A DNA stretch of 28,046 nucleotides from positions 1-28,046 of the forward strand of contig JBBBWG010005380.1 of assembly GCA_037176905.1 (NCBI GenBank). Direction: 5' to 3'. Each line of letters starts with the position of its first letter. The first letter of the stretch is position 1. The notes under the pieces are model-generated. The model was not told the DNA's origin and did no database searches. It saw only the letters and a program-made list of their open reading frames with translations. The position numbers and the translations under genes were made by a program. Source of the stretch: Azolla pinnata (Eukaryota > Streptophyta > Polypodiopsida > Salviniales > Salviniaceae). Positions 20,301 through 28,046 of the stretch are shown here, piece by piece.

Positions 20301-23300
20301 AAGCGAGATCTCCTAAATGGTGTTCAATTATCTATAAACGCCATCATATAATTACTTACTAAGATTATAGATATCTACAAGTATACTGAAAAAGAGAGAA
20401 TCACAAGGCTACCTTGCTATATCGAGGCTGGCCAACTATTGTCAGAAGTAATTCAAGAATCTGTCAGAAATTGTAAAAAAAGCCACTTTGAGTCCAGAAT
20501 GATAACACAAGTATCTGCAATCCCCATTCTAAACCAATTAGAAACATGATGCAATTAGTGAATTCATCAAACGTATGTGAAGAAGACTGAAACATCATCT
20601 TATCATATCTACACAGATGCCAGACCAAGAAACTCAGCTAGAACCATAACATCTAAATATGAATCCATCAAAAGAAAAGCATCGAAAGGTTCTCCCATTC
20701 CTGAGTCATTCCTGTGCTAGAAGACGACCTTATCAAGTGCACCCCGGCTGTCCCGACAATGAGAGGCCGATGAGGAAGTATTGCACGACGCCCATCCTTT
20801 GTATGACCACAGGTTGAGGCTAGATGCACTATCATACTCGATGATTTGGCTACACTACCAAGTCATGACACTCAAGATGTTTATGCTAACCAGGTATGTA
20901 TGACAAAGAATCCATAGGGCTGACACAAAACGATTTAGAGTTGTCAACGACTAGAAGAAATATATGGAGTTAAATACGACCCTTGACGATTGTTTAAAAA
21001 TATTCAATAATACTTAAAATTCAACTACAAATGACGGTCATTCTCTATAGCCACAGATCGCACTGATTGGCTCTACATTTGATGTTCATGATGTAAAAAT
21101 CTATGCTTTAACTAATGAAGGTATTTTGAAGTTGAGCTTGCACTTCTTTAGATGAAGCTGACAGTTTTGTTATCACCTGTACACAGAACGATTCCAAGCT
21201 CTGCTCGTTGCCATCAGAATCTGCTAATTCTGAAAATGAATCTTCTAGACCATGAATGCATGCAGATTCATACACCTCAAGTGATGAAACGAATGTCTGC
21301 CACAACGGAGAGAGAATGGCTGCATTAACCAGTGAGGTGTTATTGATATCAGAAATATTCAAAATGTGTAATCTTGCTTGCTAAAAATTTCAAGCACTAA
21401 CCAGAAAACTCTGCATATACTAGTTTGGGAAAATTGAGAACCAGCTGCATGAGTGCTTTCAAAGACTACAATCGGAAACATATATCAGATGCCTTATAGA
21501 TGTGTCAAGCTCACTGAATGTCTTACGAAATGTAATATACATTTCCACAAACTATGATTCCATACCTCCATTCTGAGACCCCAATCATCTGGATTTTCTT
21601 TCGGAACAGGTGATGCTAAAACAACTGAGAATTGATGCATCCATGCCTTCAGCATTGGGGATACTAAAGCTTTTGTCTCAGACTACATCCAATCAATTCA
21701 TGGGCAATACCTCAGGAGATGCAAATAATAAGTGGTTGTAACCAGAAAAAAAGACCACCATTCCTTTACCTGATAAATACCAGTCATAATACCCAGAGTA
21801 GATATACAACCATGAAATATGATGAACGCCCTCCGCCGCATAGATGGCCCATAGTTCTTCAGGATCAAAGGAGTTAATGAAAAAGCAAAAGAGCATTTAT
21901 TTCATCCTGATATGAAGGTTTTTAAGAATTAAAATGAGTGATACAGATGTCTTCATGGACAACACTACTTACGTGAGGCGAGGAGACAATGTTATATAAT
22001 GATGGAAAAAGAATGGGCACAAGTTGTGGTATATGCATATCATCAAGATCTCCAGAAAAAAGTGCTAGGCACTTCAGAGCTCCGTTAACTGAGTGAAAAC
22101 TATATAACCATCAGATTTTGTAGTGAATCTTAAAAAGAGGCAGCTTCCCTCAAATGCATTACCCTTATTTATGTCATTCTGATCGTTTATGTAGCGTAGT
22201 AGAACATCCATAAGATTTGGCCAGTCGTCCGGCCAATCACAGCTTGCAATCGATGCAACAGCCATACCTACAGCAGTCCTAATTTTTCCGTGAGAATCAT
22301 CGAGAACTTGTAAGAGAAGGTTTCGAATAGCAATCTGCAAAACCACAAGTACAAAATCAAACTAACAACAAACCATATATCTTCGAACATGTATCATCCC
22401 AAAAGACTTCATCACCACCTTATCTTCAGATGAAACAATGGAAGGTTTATCTTTATCTTCATCCTGCCAGTATTTCTTCACATATTGCTTCAATATAACT
22501 GCTGCTAGGTGCAAAGTACATCAAGGAGAAAAACATACTCAAGCAATGAATCAAGGGTTCTGAATCAGGGCTTGAATAATTTTAGTTTCAGCCATTTACA
22601 TGACCTGCAAATTTTCCTAAAGTGAATTGTGCTGAGAAGAAAAATTCAGTTAGAAACTTGCAGCTTTCAAAAATGTTTTGTATCATAATGCAAAGGATAT
22701 CTGCCGAAGTCCCAACTGAAGAGACTTGTCCAAAATAACATTAGCAAGTGCGACTCCATAACCTTCATGGGGCCATAAACAGAGGAGAGAATTAAAACTG
22801 TAATATAAGCAGACACAACCGAACAGGAAATACAATTACCAGTACATAACCTCCCAAAATGCCTTTGAAGGTTTCCATTTCATTTACAACCCAAATTGAA
22901 AATGAAAAGCAAACCCGTCGATTAAGCATTGAAGACTGAATATATTTATTTGATTCCTGAAGATTGATATTTTCTCTGGAATTTTTATACATACAGCTTT
23001 TTTCAAAAAAATTTGAACTTCCATAGTATGCCGAAATAATACCTTGTGAGTGGGAGGAGCCCACGAATAAATAATAAATTAGGATTCTTGGACTTCTTAA
23101 AAAATTTATATGAGTGAAACATGCTGAACAATTCACAATAAATTTGCTGTGCCATCGAGTAGAGATACATGACTATGCTTAGGCCAAACGTTTCATGTAA
23201 AGAGCACCAATTCTGTTTCATTTACAAGTAGACAATTCCTTTCAGTGAAAAGATCTCACATTTCAAACGTTAGCCTTTCATTTTAAAGCACAACAACTCG

Positions 23301-23565
23301 TTTTAAAACCCGGATTTTGTTTCAGATGCCAGATTACATTCCAGAAAATAGATTAGATTATAGAGACTAGATATGCTTGCAAGATGCATATTCCAGATCA
23401 AAGGCTATGATAAATTTCCGAGACATGTTTGATAGAGGAGAGAATTCAAGTACCTGCCCGGCTGGATGCAGTATTCAAAGCATCTTCTGCTGCTTTCCTT
23501 ATTACAGGATCAGCATTCAATGTAGAATTGAGACAGTTAAGGAGCCACACTTGTCCCCCTTCCAT
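13982..23565 (-). CDS. IPO9: Importin-9 (karyopherin beta family), complete, 33 coding exons
   Basis: Importin-9 is a Ran-dependent nuclear import receptor of HEAT/ARM repeats; known cargoes include core histones, actin and ribosomal proteins. The hand-spliced protein is 1034 aa, close to the human and Arabidopsis proteins (about 1030-1040). The N-terminal importin-beta domain (residues about 1-90) reads MEGGQVWLLNCLNSTL, GLRQ, then LAAVILKQYVKKYW. The conserved SCDWPDDWPNLM stretch follows, then HEAT repeats including KISACRALLELLP and DPFVSMDAVEVLE. An acidic loop (916-939, DDDWEEIDDDGEEDDD) is followed by LDLVSYLSEFLKQLA, and the end KELASVQRESFELW matches the family's C-terminus. ATG 23565 was chosen because it aligns with the family start. 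All 32 introns keep phase and the coding sum is exactly 3105 nt, with no internal stop, so the gene looks intact. One intron is AT-AC and one GC-AG. Family matching was from memory, without an alignment. Confidence 0.95.
15356..15432 (-). other. GC-AG intron in importin-9
   Basis: Exon 27 ends ATCCAG and the intron begins GCAAGAAAG, the usual context for a GC donor (strong CAG|GCAAG pairing to U1). The acceptor is CTTTCAG. Reading through instead would reach TGA within a few codons. Splicing at this GC restores the conserved TRSRAKG...EQWT segment in phase 0. Confidence 0.85.
18801..20068 (-). other. Importin-9 intron 12 (1268 bp)
   Basis: The largest intron, AT-rich. I see no gene, RNA or clear mobile element in it. 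Open frames at 18911-19129 and 19642-19938 have no recognisable content. Confidence 0.6.
20461..21176 (-). other. Importin-9 intron 9 (716 bp) with a less AT-rich block
   Basis: A block at about 20690-20880 (CACCCCGGCTGTCCCGAC and neighbours) is clearly less AT-rich than the other introns. It may be an inserted repeat, but I recognise no ends or coding content. Confidence 0.4.
22509..22700 (-). other. U12-type (minor spliceosome) AT-AC intron in importin-9
   Basis: Exon 2 ends CTTCGGCAG (22701) and the intron begins ATATCCTTTG, an exact match to the U12 AT-AC donor. Its end is TTCTCCTTGATGTACTTTGC followed by AC at 22510-22509. CTCCTTGAT matches 8 of 9 positions of the U12 branch consensus TTCCTTRAY, with the branch A (22521) 12 nt from the splice site, in the normal U12 window. 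Exon 3 resumes CTAGCAGCAG in phase 0 and restores the conserved GLRQ/LAAVILKQY join. No GT donor is nearby as an alternative. Confidence 0.92.
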
Positions 23566-24213
23566 TTCAAAAAGATGAACCAATATTTTCAAAAGCGATA
23601 GCCTTCCTTCTTCCCTTCTATGCGGATGAATTCTACATGATAACAAATAACTCAAAAGAATTCTTCAAATATTTATAGAGAGCCAGTATTCAGAAAATTT
23701 GGAATATACAGACACTTTTACAATGGAAAAAACTTCCAGAAGAATGGAAACAGCAAAGAGAAGGCGAATACTTCACACCCTTCCATTTCAGGAAATACGA
23801 GGAAATATGTATGGGAAAGAAATTCGCAGGAATTAAACAGAAGGAAAGCACAATGGAGCATACAAAAAAGTGTAGGATTAGTACAATTCTCACTCTGTGA
23901 AACAGAGACTGAACTTCTGTTCGGACAGGCCAAGATTTCTTTCTGCATTCCCTTTCGCTAGCTACGAACTACAGAAAGAGGCATCACCTTCTCTTCCCAG
24001 GTAATACGGATGACGACTTAAGACTGATCTCCCTCTTCGCAATCCACGGCGTTGTTTCTAGTCGGAAGAATTCCGTCCCTTCTTCTGGTGCTGGTTCGGC
24101 TGCGGCTACTGCAGCTGTCTCCCAGCTGATTCGCTGAAGCGGGCTAAGGAAGGGTTTATCACAGGTCTAATAGCGCCATGAAGAAGAAGAAGAAGAAGAA
24201 GAAGAAGAAGAAG
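23566..24213 (-). promoter_or_regulatory. Importin-9 5' leader and short promoter, with a probable leader intron
   Basis: Upstream of the ATG the minus strand offers an acceptor TGTAG at 23633 and a donor GAGAAG|GTGATG at 23988, giving a likely 355-bp leader intron (23633-23987). The first leader exon would run from about 24180 to 23988. It carries a short upstream ATG at 24179 and a CTT (AAG on +) microsatellite at 24181-24213. The LINE begins immediately beyond, so little original promoter remains. Confidence 0.5.
24181..24213. repeat. AAG microsatellite
   Basis: An (AAG)11 run at the boundary between the importin-9 leader and the LINE. On the importin strand it is a CTT run, typical of plant 5' leaders. 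Confidence 0.9.
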
Positions 24214-24261
24214 GAAATGGTTAAAAGTTGAGAGAGAGAGATTTGCTCATAACTTTCTCAT

Positions 24262-24522
24262 TTGAGCTCCGATTTGGTGATCAATCAAATCAAGGAACAA
24301 AACCTTTTAACCTTCGATTTGATAAAACCGGTAAACACATTTTCCCCATTGGAAAAGCAACCTTCGAAAGGAGGTAATTCAAGAGTCACACAGACACCGA
24401 TCAATAACCAACTACCATCTATGCAGAATGCTTTTGTAGTCTTAAGTGATTATTTTGGAGATATCCCGGAGATATTAGCTAAATGGGAATGCGATCAAGT
24501 TCTGAAGAAGCAACGTAATTAG
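24262..24522 (+). pseudogene. LINE ORF1 C-terminal remnant
   Basis: An open frame of 86 codons whose end, NAFVVLSDYFGDIPE, resembles the tail of plant LINE ORF1 proteins. The nucleic-acid-binding parts are missing. The stop lies 6 nt before the putative ORF2 ATG (24529), a normal LINE arrangement. Confidence 0.55.
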
Positions 24523-24528
24523 TGATTG

Positions 24529-25130
24529 ATGAAGATTGTCACATAGAATATAAGGGGAGTTTGTTCTCCTTCTAAGAAGTTTGGTATGTGGAAAAATGTT
24601 TTTGAGTGTCAATGAGAGATATTGTGTGTAGACGTAGAGCATAAGCATCACACAAACTTTGGGTCTTCTATTCAGCATAATGGGTATCATGTATGTTATG
24701 CAAGTGTCAATGGTGGACGTTATTCATGCATAATTCTTATTGTTAAAGATATTTTGCAACCATTAGTGGTTCAAAGTGATATACATGGTCAACACATAGT
24801 GGTTGAGATAAATTATGAAGGGCAAAGGATTTGGATTATTGGTATTTATGCACCAAATAAAGTCTCTCAACGTATTGAACTTTGACAACATTTGAATGAA
24901 GTTCTTCGTAATGGAAATCCAAGATTTTTATTGGGTGATTTCAATATGTGTTCAGAAGTGGGGCAATCTACTTCGATGCATAGTTTGATGGATGCTCCAG
25001 AAAGAGCGGCTTAAGACTTACTTGCAATAGAGGTTTTAAAGTATGATGCATGGCCTTGGATTAATGGAACAAATTCTTGGTATACTTTTCAATCCACACA
25101 ATTAAGATTAACATGTTGGATCGCATATAA
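24529..25130 (+). pseudogene. LINE ORF2 endonuclease region, degraded
   Basis: It starts MKIVT-stop-NIRG, the degraded start of an apurinic-type endonuclease (normally a WNIRG-like motif). IWIIGIYAPN (about 24829-24858) and FLLGDFNM (about 24927-24950) are typical endonuclease strands. NSWYTF (near 25075) and LDRI (near 25115) come later. Stops interrupt at the sixth codon, at 24617, at 24883 and elsewhere. Confidence 0.8.
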
Positions 25131-25499
25131 ATAATGCATGATGAGAGGTTTTTGCCTGAAGTGTTGACTATGCAAGTATATAGAGGTATTGAATTGTTTG
25201 ATCATTTTCAAGTTATGTTGGAATGCATGCATCAAGGGGTAGATGGTTTTAGAGCTTTATTTGGAAGACAACCACTTAGATTTAATTCTTCTTTTCTTGA
25301 ACATTAACACGTCAGGCATGTTATGGGATAGCTGGTGAGAGAATTTAGAAGAAAAGTTAATATTGGTGGTGCTTCTTCATGGGATGTTTGCCTTGCTAAT
25401 ATTCAACAGTTTGCTCGACACTATGGGATTTCTCAAGCAATTATTCGTAAATAGAAAGTGAGATCACTCCAACAGTTATTACACATGTGAAGTGCTTTG

Positions 25500-27225
25500 T
25501 CGGTATCAAGCCCAGTGGATGACATATTGTTATTAGATATTCAAGTTACATTGAATCAAGCAGTACAAGATCTTGAGGTCCGAAGTTATCAACAATCTTG
25601 GGACAAGAAACATGAGGTATATGATCATAACTCTATCTCACATAAATTATTTCATTGGTTACATGCATCTCCTGTCAGAATGAATGTGGTATGCCTAGAA
25701 GTTGATAGAACTTTGAATACAAATCCACAAGTAATTATTGATTATAATTGTATTTAACATTTGATAAGATTTCTAGGTCATTAATTTATTCTAGATAATG
25801 ACATGAGAGAAGCATGAGCAATGTTATTTCAATCCATCAAGGGCAATGTCAGGCAACAGGTTCTGATGAGCTTAGAAGAGGACATAAGAGAAGAAGAGGT
25901 GTAGTCTATATTATCACATCTTGCAAATGATAAAAGTCCAGGTTGGGATGGAGTTATGAATGAGTTTTTCAAATCATTTGTTCAAGAACTTGAAGGCCCT
26001 CTTATGAGAAGTGTGAAGTTCTGGTAACATGCCTAATTCCTAGAAGATTGGGCTTATCAAACTTATACCTAAAGTTGTTTCTCTTGCTTCATTTGCTCAA
26101 TGGAGACCAATATCATTAATGGGTGGTTTATACAAGATTTTTACCAAAGTAATTGTCAATCAACTTTAGAAGGTATTACCCTCTATTATATATCCGATGC
26201 AATATGGATTTATTACAGGAAGTGACATCCTTCATAACATTTTAAATGTTCAAATGGTTGTCGATTATGTGAAAGAATCAAAACAAAAAATCGTTATGAT
26301 ACAATTGGATATTGAAAAGGCTTATGATCATGTCAGTTTGTCATTTCTTGCCACAAGGATGTCTCAACTCTCATTTATGTTGGGATTAGGTGTAGTGTCA
26401 CATGTCGTGTTAAATGTTGGAGTTACTAAGGCAATGCCATTAACAAGGTGAGTGATCAGACAAGGATGTCCATTGAGTCCATTATTATTTTTCATTGTTA
26501 CCCACCCAAATTTAGTTAAAATGCATGAGTTAGCGATATGTCAAGAAATAGTGGGCCATGTTTTACCCTCAGAGAAACTGTTGATAGCTCAAGCATTGGT
26601 AGATAATTCTTTTTTGTTTCTCAAGGCGCAACCCACTAATATAGCCAAAGTCATGATAGTATGGAAGGTGTTTGCCCTAGCATCAGGTTTACATATTAAT
26701 ATGTAGAAGTCATTGTTGATTACATGCACTGAACAAGATTTGGTTCATCTTGGTTGGAGTGGCCGAATATTAGATAAAGTGAAGACTTGTCAGCATTTGG
26801 TTTACCTGATTGGTGTGGATATTTCACCATATCAAAGCCTAACTTGGATTTCTAGGATTGTATCAAATAAATTTATATATTGGAAGTCCCAAGCTTGGCC
26901 ATTTGCCACTAGTCTCAAAGTGGTGCAAGCAATTATGACTCCGATCATTTCATATTTTTTTCCTTTATTACCTTGGACAAAGAAATCACTTGATCAATTG
27001 GCTCGCGCTCTCAAGTATAAATTATGGAAGAAAGAGTCCAACATTGGTATCAGTTGGGTTTCATGGCTTCATATATGTACCTCAAAACATTCAAGAGGAG
27101 TAGGTTCTCTAAATTTAGAAGATCATATGCTTGCTCGAAGGTTTAGCCTCTTGAAAGAGATTAGTTCAGGTTCTCAACCATGGGCAGAGATGATTTGTTA
27201 TTTTGTGGAGAAAGTGGGGATATAA
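25500..27225 (+). pseudogene. LINE ORF2 reverse-transcriptase region, degraded
   Basis: KSPGWDGVMNEFF (about 25932-25970), WRPISLMGGLYKI (about 26101-26140), MIQLDIEKAYDHV (26298-26336, first catalytic Asp kept) and IRQGCPLSPLLF (26455-26490) follow the order of RT motifs. The YADD box is replaced by LVDN (about 26597-26608), losing one catalytic Asp. In-frame stops separate 26197-26451, 26452-26706 and 26713-27225. The element cannot be autonomous. Confidence 0.85.
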
Positions 27226-27399
27226 CATAGTAAAAAAATTATAACTTCATGGTAGCATGTGATTAATAGCACTCGATCATTTAAATGTTCAGAATCTACT
27301 ACTGTTCAATATTTCGTGGTCTCTAGGCAAAAAAATTTAAAGTTGTTCAATTGGAAACCGCTAAAGGTTGAAAAAATTGCAACTCTTTGCTAGCAGAGG

Positions 27400-27660
27400 T
27401 GATAACTGTAAATACCGTTTCATATAACGGTTATCTTTTCTTGTTTTGTTTCCTTTATGACTGTTATATTTGTAACTACTTCTTGGTTACAAGATAACTA
27501 ACCTTGGTTTGATTGGATATATATACAGCCATCTTTCCAAGATTGTAAACTATGTCTTTTACTATAATTTAGAGCACTGTAAACCTTACATTGTCTCATC
27601 ATTGTCTCATCATTGTCTCATCATATTGTTCTCAATACATATATATTTACCAATTTATCA
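27400..27660 (+). repeat. Copia 5' LTR (261 bp)
   Basis: It begins TGATAA and ends TTATCA, a perfect 6-bp inverted pair with the usual TG...CA ends. A TATATATA box lies at 27517-27524 and a T-rich U3 segment near 27430-27460. A small ATTGTCTCATC triplication is at 27590-27622. A primer-binding site follows 3 nt after the end. It is assigned as a 5' LTR because PBS and gag follow on the + strand; the matching 3' LTR is outside the window. Confidence 0.85.
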
Positions 27661-27663
27661 ACA

Positions 27664-27675
27664 TGGTATCATAGC
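27664..27675 (+). other. Copia primer-binding site
   Basis: TGGTATCATAGC differs at one position from the canonical site complementary to the initiator-Met tRNA 3' end (TGGTATCAGAGC), and lies 3 nt after the LTR. Confidence 0.85.
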
Positions 27676-27804
27676 ACTAAAGATCCTCATAAGAAAGCCG
27701 AACAATCAAACTCCTCAACAATCAATAAGTCTTTCAACCATTCCAATAAGCCTTTCAACCCTTCCTTACAAATCTTATAACCCTTTAACAATCAATTGAT
27801 TATT

Positions 27805-28046
27805 ATGGCCTTAGGAAACATTCAAGATGCTGACAATACAACATCATTCACAACTACATCACTATCAAGATCAATTCAAATTGATAGATTGATTGGTGCT
27901 TCAAACTACCGGCCATGGCAGATCCGAATGAAGATGTATCTACGAAGATTACAAAACCAGAGAAAACCAATCTTGATTACTCAGCTTGGGAAGAGAAAGA
28001 TTTTGAGGCTCAATCAGAAATTCAATTTCATGTAGCAGATACTCTT
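27805..28046 (+). pseudogene. Ty1/copia gag N-terminus, frameshifted, cut by the window end
   Basis: The frame from ATG 27805 contains IDRLIGASNYRPWQIRMKMYL, the conserved gag start of plant copia elements. Just after MKMYL, near 27938, the expected continuation (DYSAWEEKDFEAQ, then SEIQFHVADTL) is found in a different frame, so there is a one-base-type frameshift. The second frame stays open to the last base of the window. The rest of the element is outside. Confidence 0.8.

Larger units (their letters stand above)
17560..23565 (-). other. IPO9: Importin-9 exon map, exons 1-17
   Basis: Coding exons on the minus strand (5' end first): 23565-23454, 22762-22701, 22508-22419, 22334-22163, 22088-21973, 21856-21770, 21682-21566, 21465-21402, 21319-21177, 20460-20413, 20331-20263, 20144-20069, 18800-18670, 18577-18524, 17946-17877, 17786-17722, 17621-17560. 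Every intron is GT-AG except the one between exons 2 and 3, which is AT-AC. The longest intron is 18801-20068 (1268 bp). Exon 1 ends in phase 1 and exon 17 in phase 2. Confidence 0.88.
24225..27399 (+). mobile_element. Inactive, 5'-truncated plant LINE (non-LTR retrotransposon)
   Basis: The order is an ORF1 tail (24262-24522), an endonuclease region and a reverse-transcriptase region, all on the + strand and broken by many stop codons. The 5' boundary lies between the AAG microsatellite and 24262 and is not sharply defined. The 3' end is not seen, because a copia element interrupts it at 27400 while LINE-like coding sequence is still readable. The C-terminal part (WVSWLHICTSKHSRGVGSLN) resembles the conserved region downstream of RT in plant L1-like elements. 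It lies against the importin-9 5' end in the opposite orientation. Confidence 0.85.

Noticed and set aside
1..28046. CRISPR arrays, bacterial operons or phage modules
   Set aside because: No regularly spaced direct repeats with unique spacers; gene structure is spliced and plant-like throughout.

Overview
The window looks like nuclear DNA of a land plant. The support is a CLE-type signalling peptide gene, interstitial TTTAGGG (plant-type) telomeric repeats, an intron-rich importin-9 gene whose protein resembles plant homologues, and typical plant transposons (LINE, Ty1/copia, Mutator-like MITEs). The sequence alone does not let me name the lineage.

Layout. 1-1459: no gene seen, microsatellites only. 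1460-1903 and 4931-5374: two copies, both 444 bp and in the same orientation, of a foldback element with about 90-bp imperfect inverted ends and 9-10-bp putative target duplications (Mutator-like MITE). Between them on the + strand lies a CLE prepropeptide gene (2403-3038) whose last 12 residues are a full CLE dodecapeptide ending exactly at the stop codon. 5375-8970: intergenic debris, with a ~34-bp tandem repeat, a tRNA-like SINE head and a decayed LTR-element gag/PBS remnant.

8975-11870 (minus): an unrecognised five-exon gene, 624 aa by my model, with a disordered, basic N-terminal half built from 7-residue and 16-residue repeats. Its upstream region (11871-12304) is a module repeated three times, each copy a pyrimidine-rich leader plus telomere-like (telo-box) repeats. 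12311-13981: no gene recognised; it includes the importin 3' flank.

13982-23565 (minus): a complete importin-9 (karyopherin beta) gene. I resolved 33 coding exons by hand; they total 3105 nt (1034 aa plus stop) and every junction keeps phase. One intron is a textbook U12-type AT-AC intron and another is GC-AG. The 5' leader runs to about 24180 and ends in an AAG/CTT microsatellite.

24225-27399 (+): a dead LINE (end of ORF1, then endonuclease and reverse transcriptase with many stops and a damaged catalytic box). It is interrupted at 27400 by a Ty1/copia element with 5' LTR, primer-binding site and the start of a frameshifted gag, which runs off the window end. The LINE insertion sits directly against the importin-9 5' end, so that promoter must be very short or must use LINE-derived DNA.

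The host genes show no sign of working as one pathway: a secreted peptide precursor, a probable nuclear protein and a nuclear import receptor.
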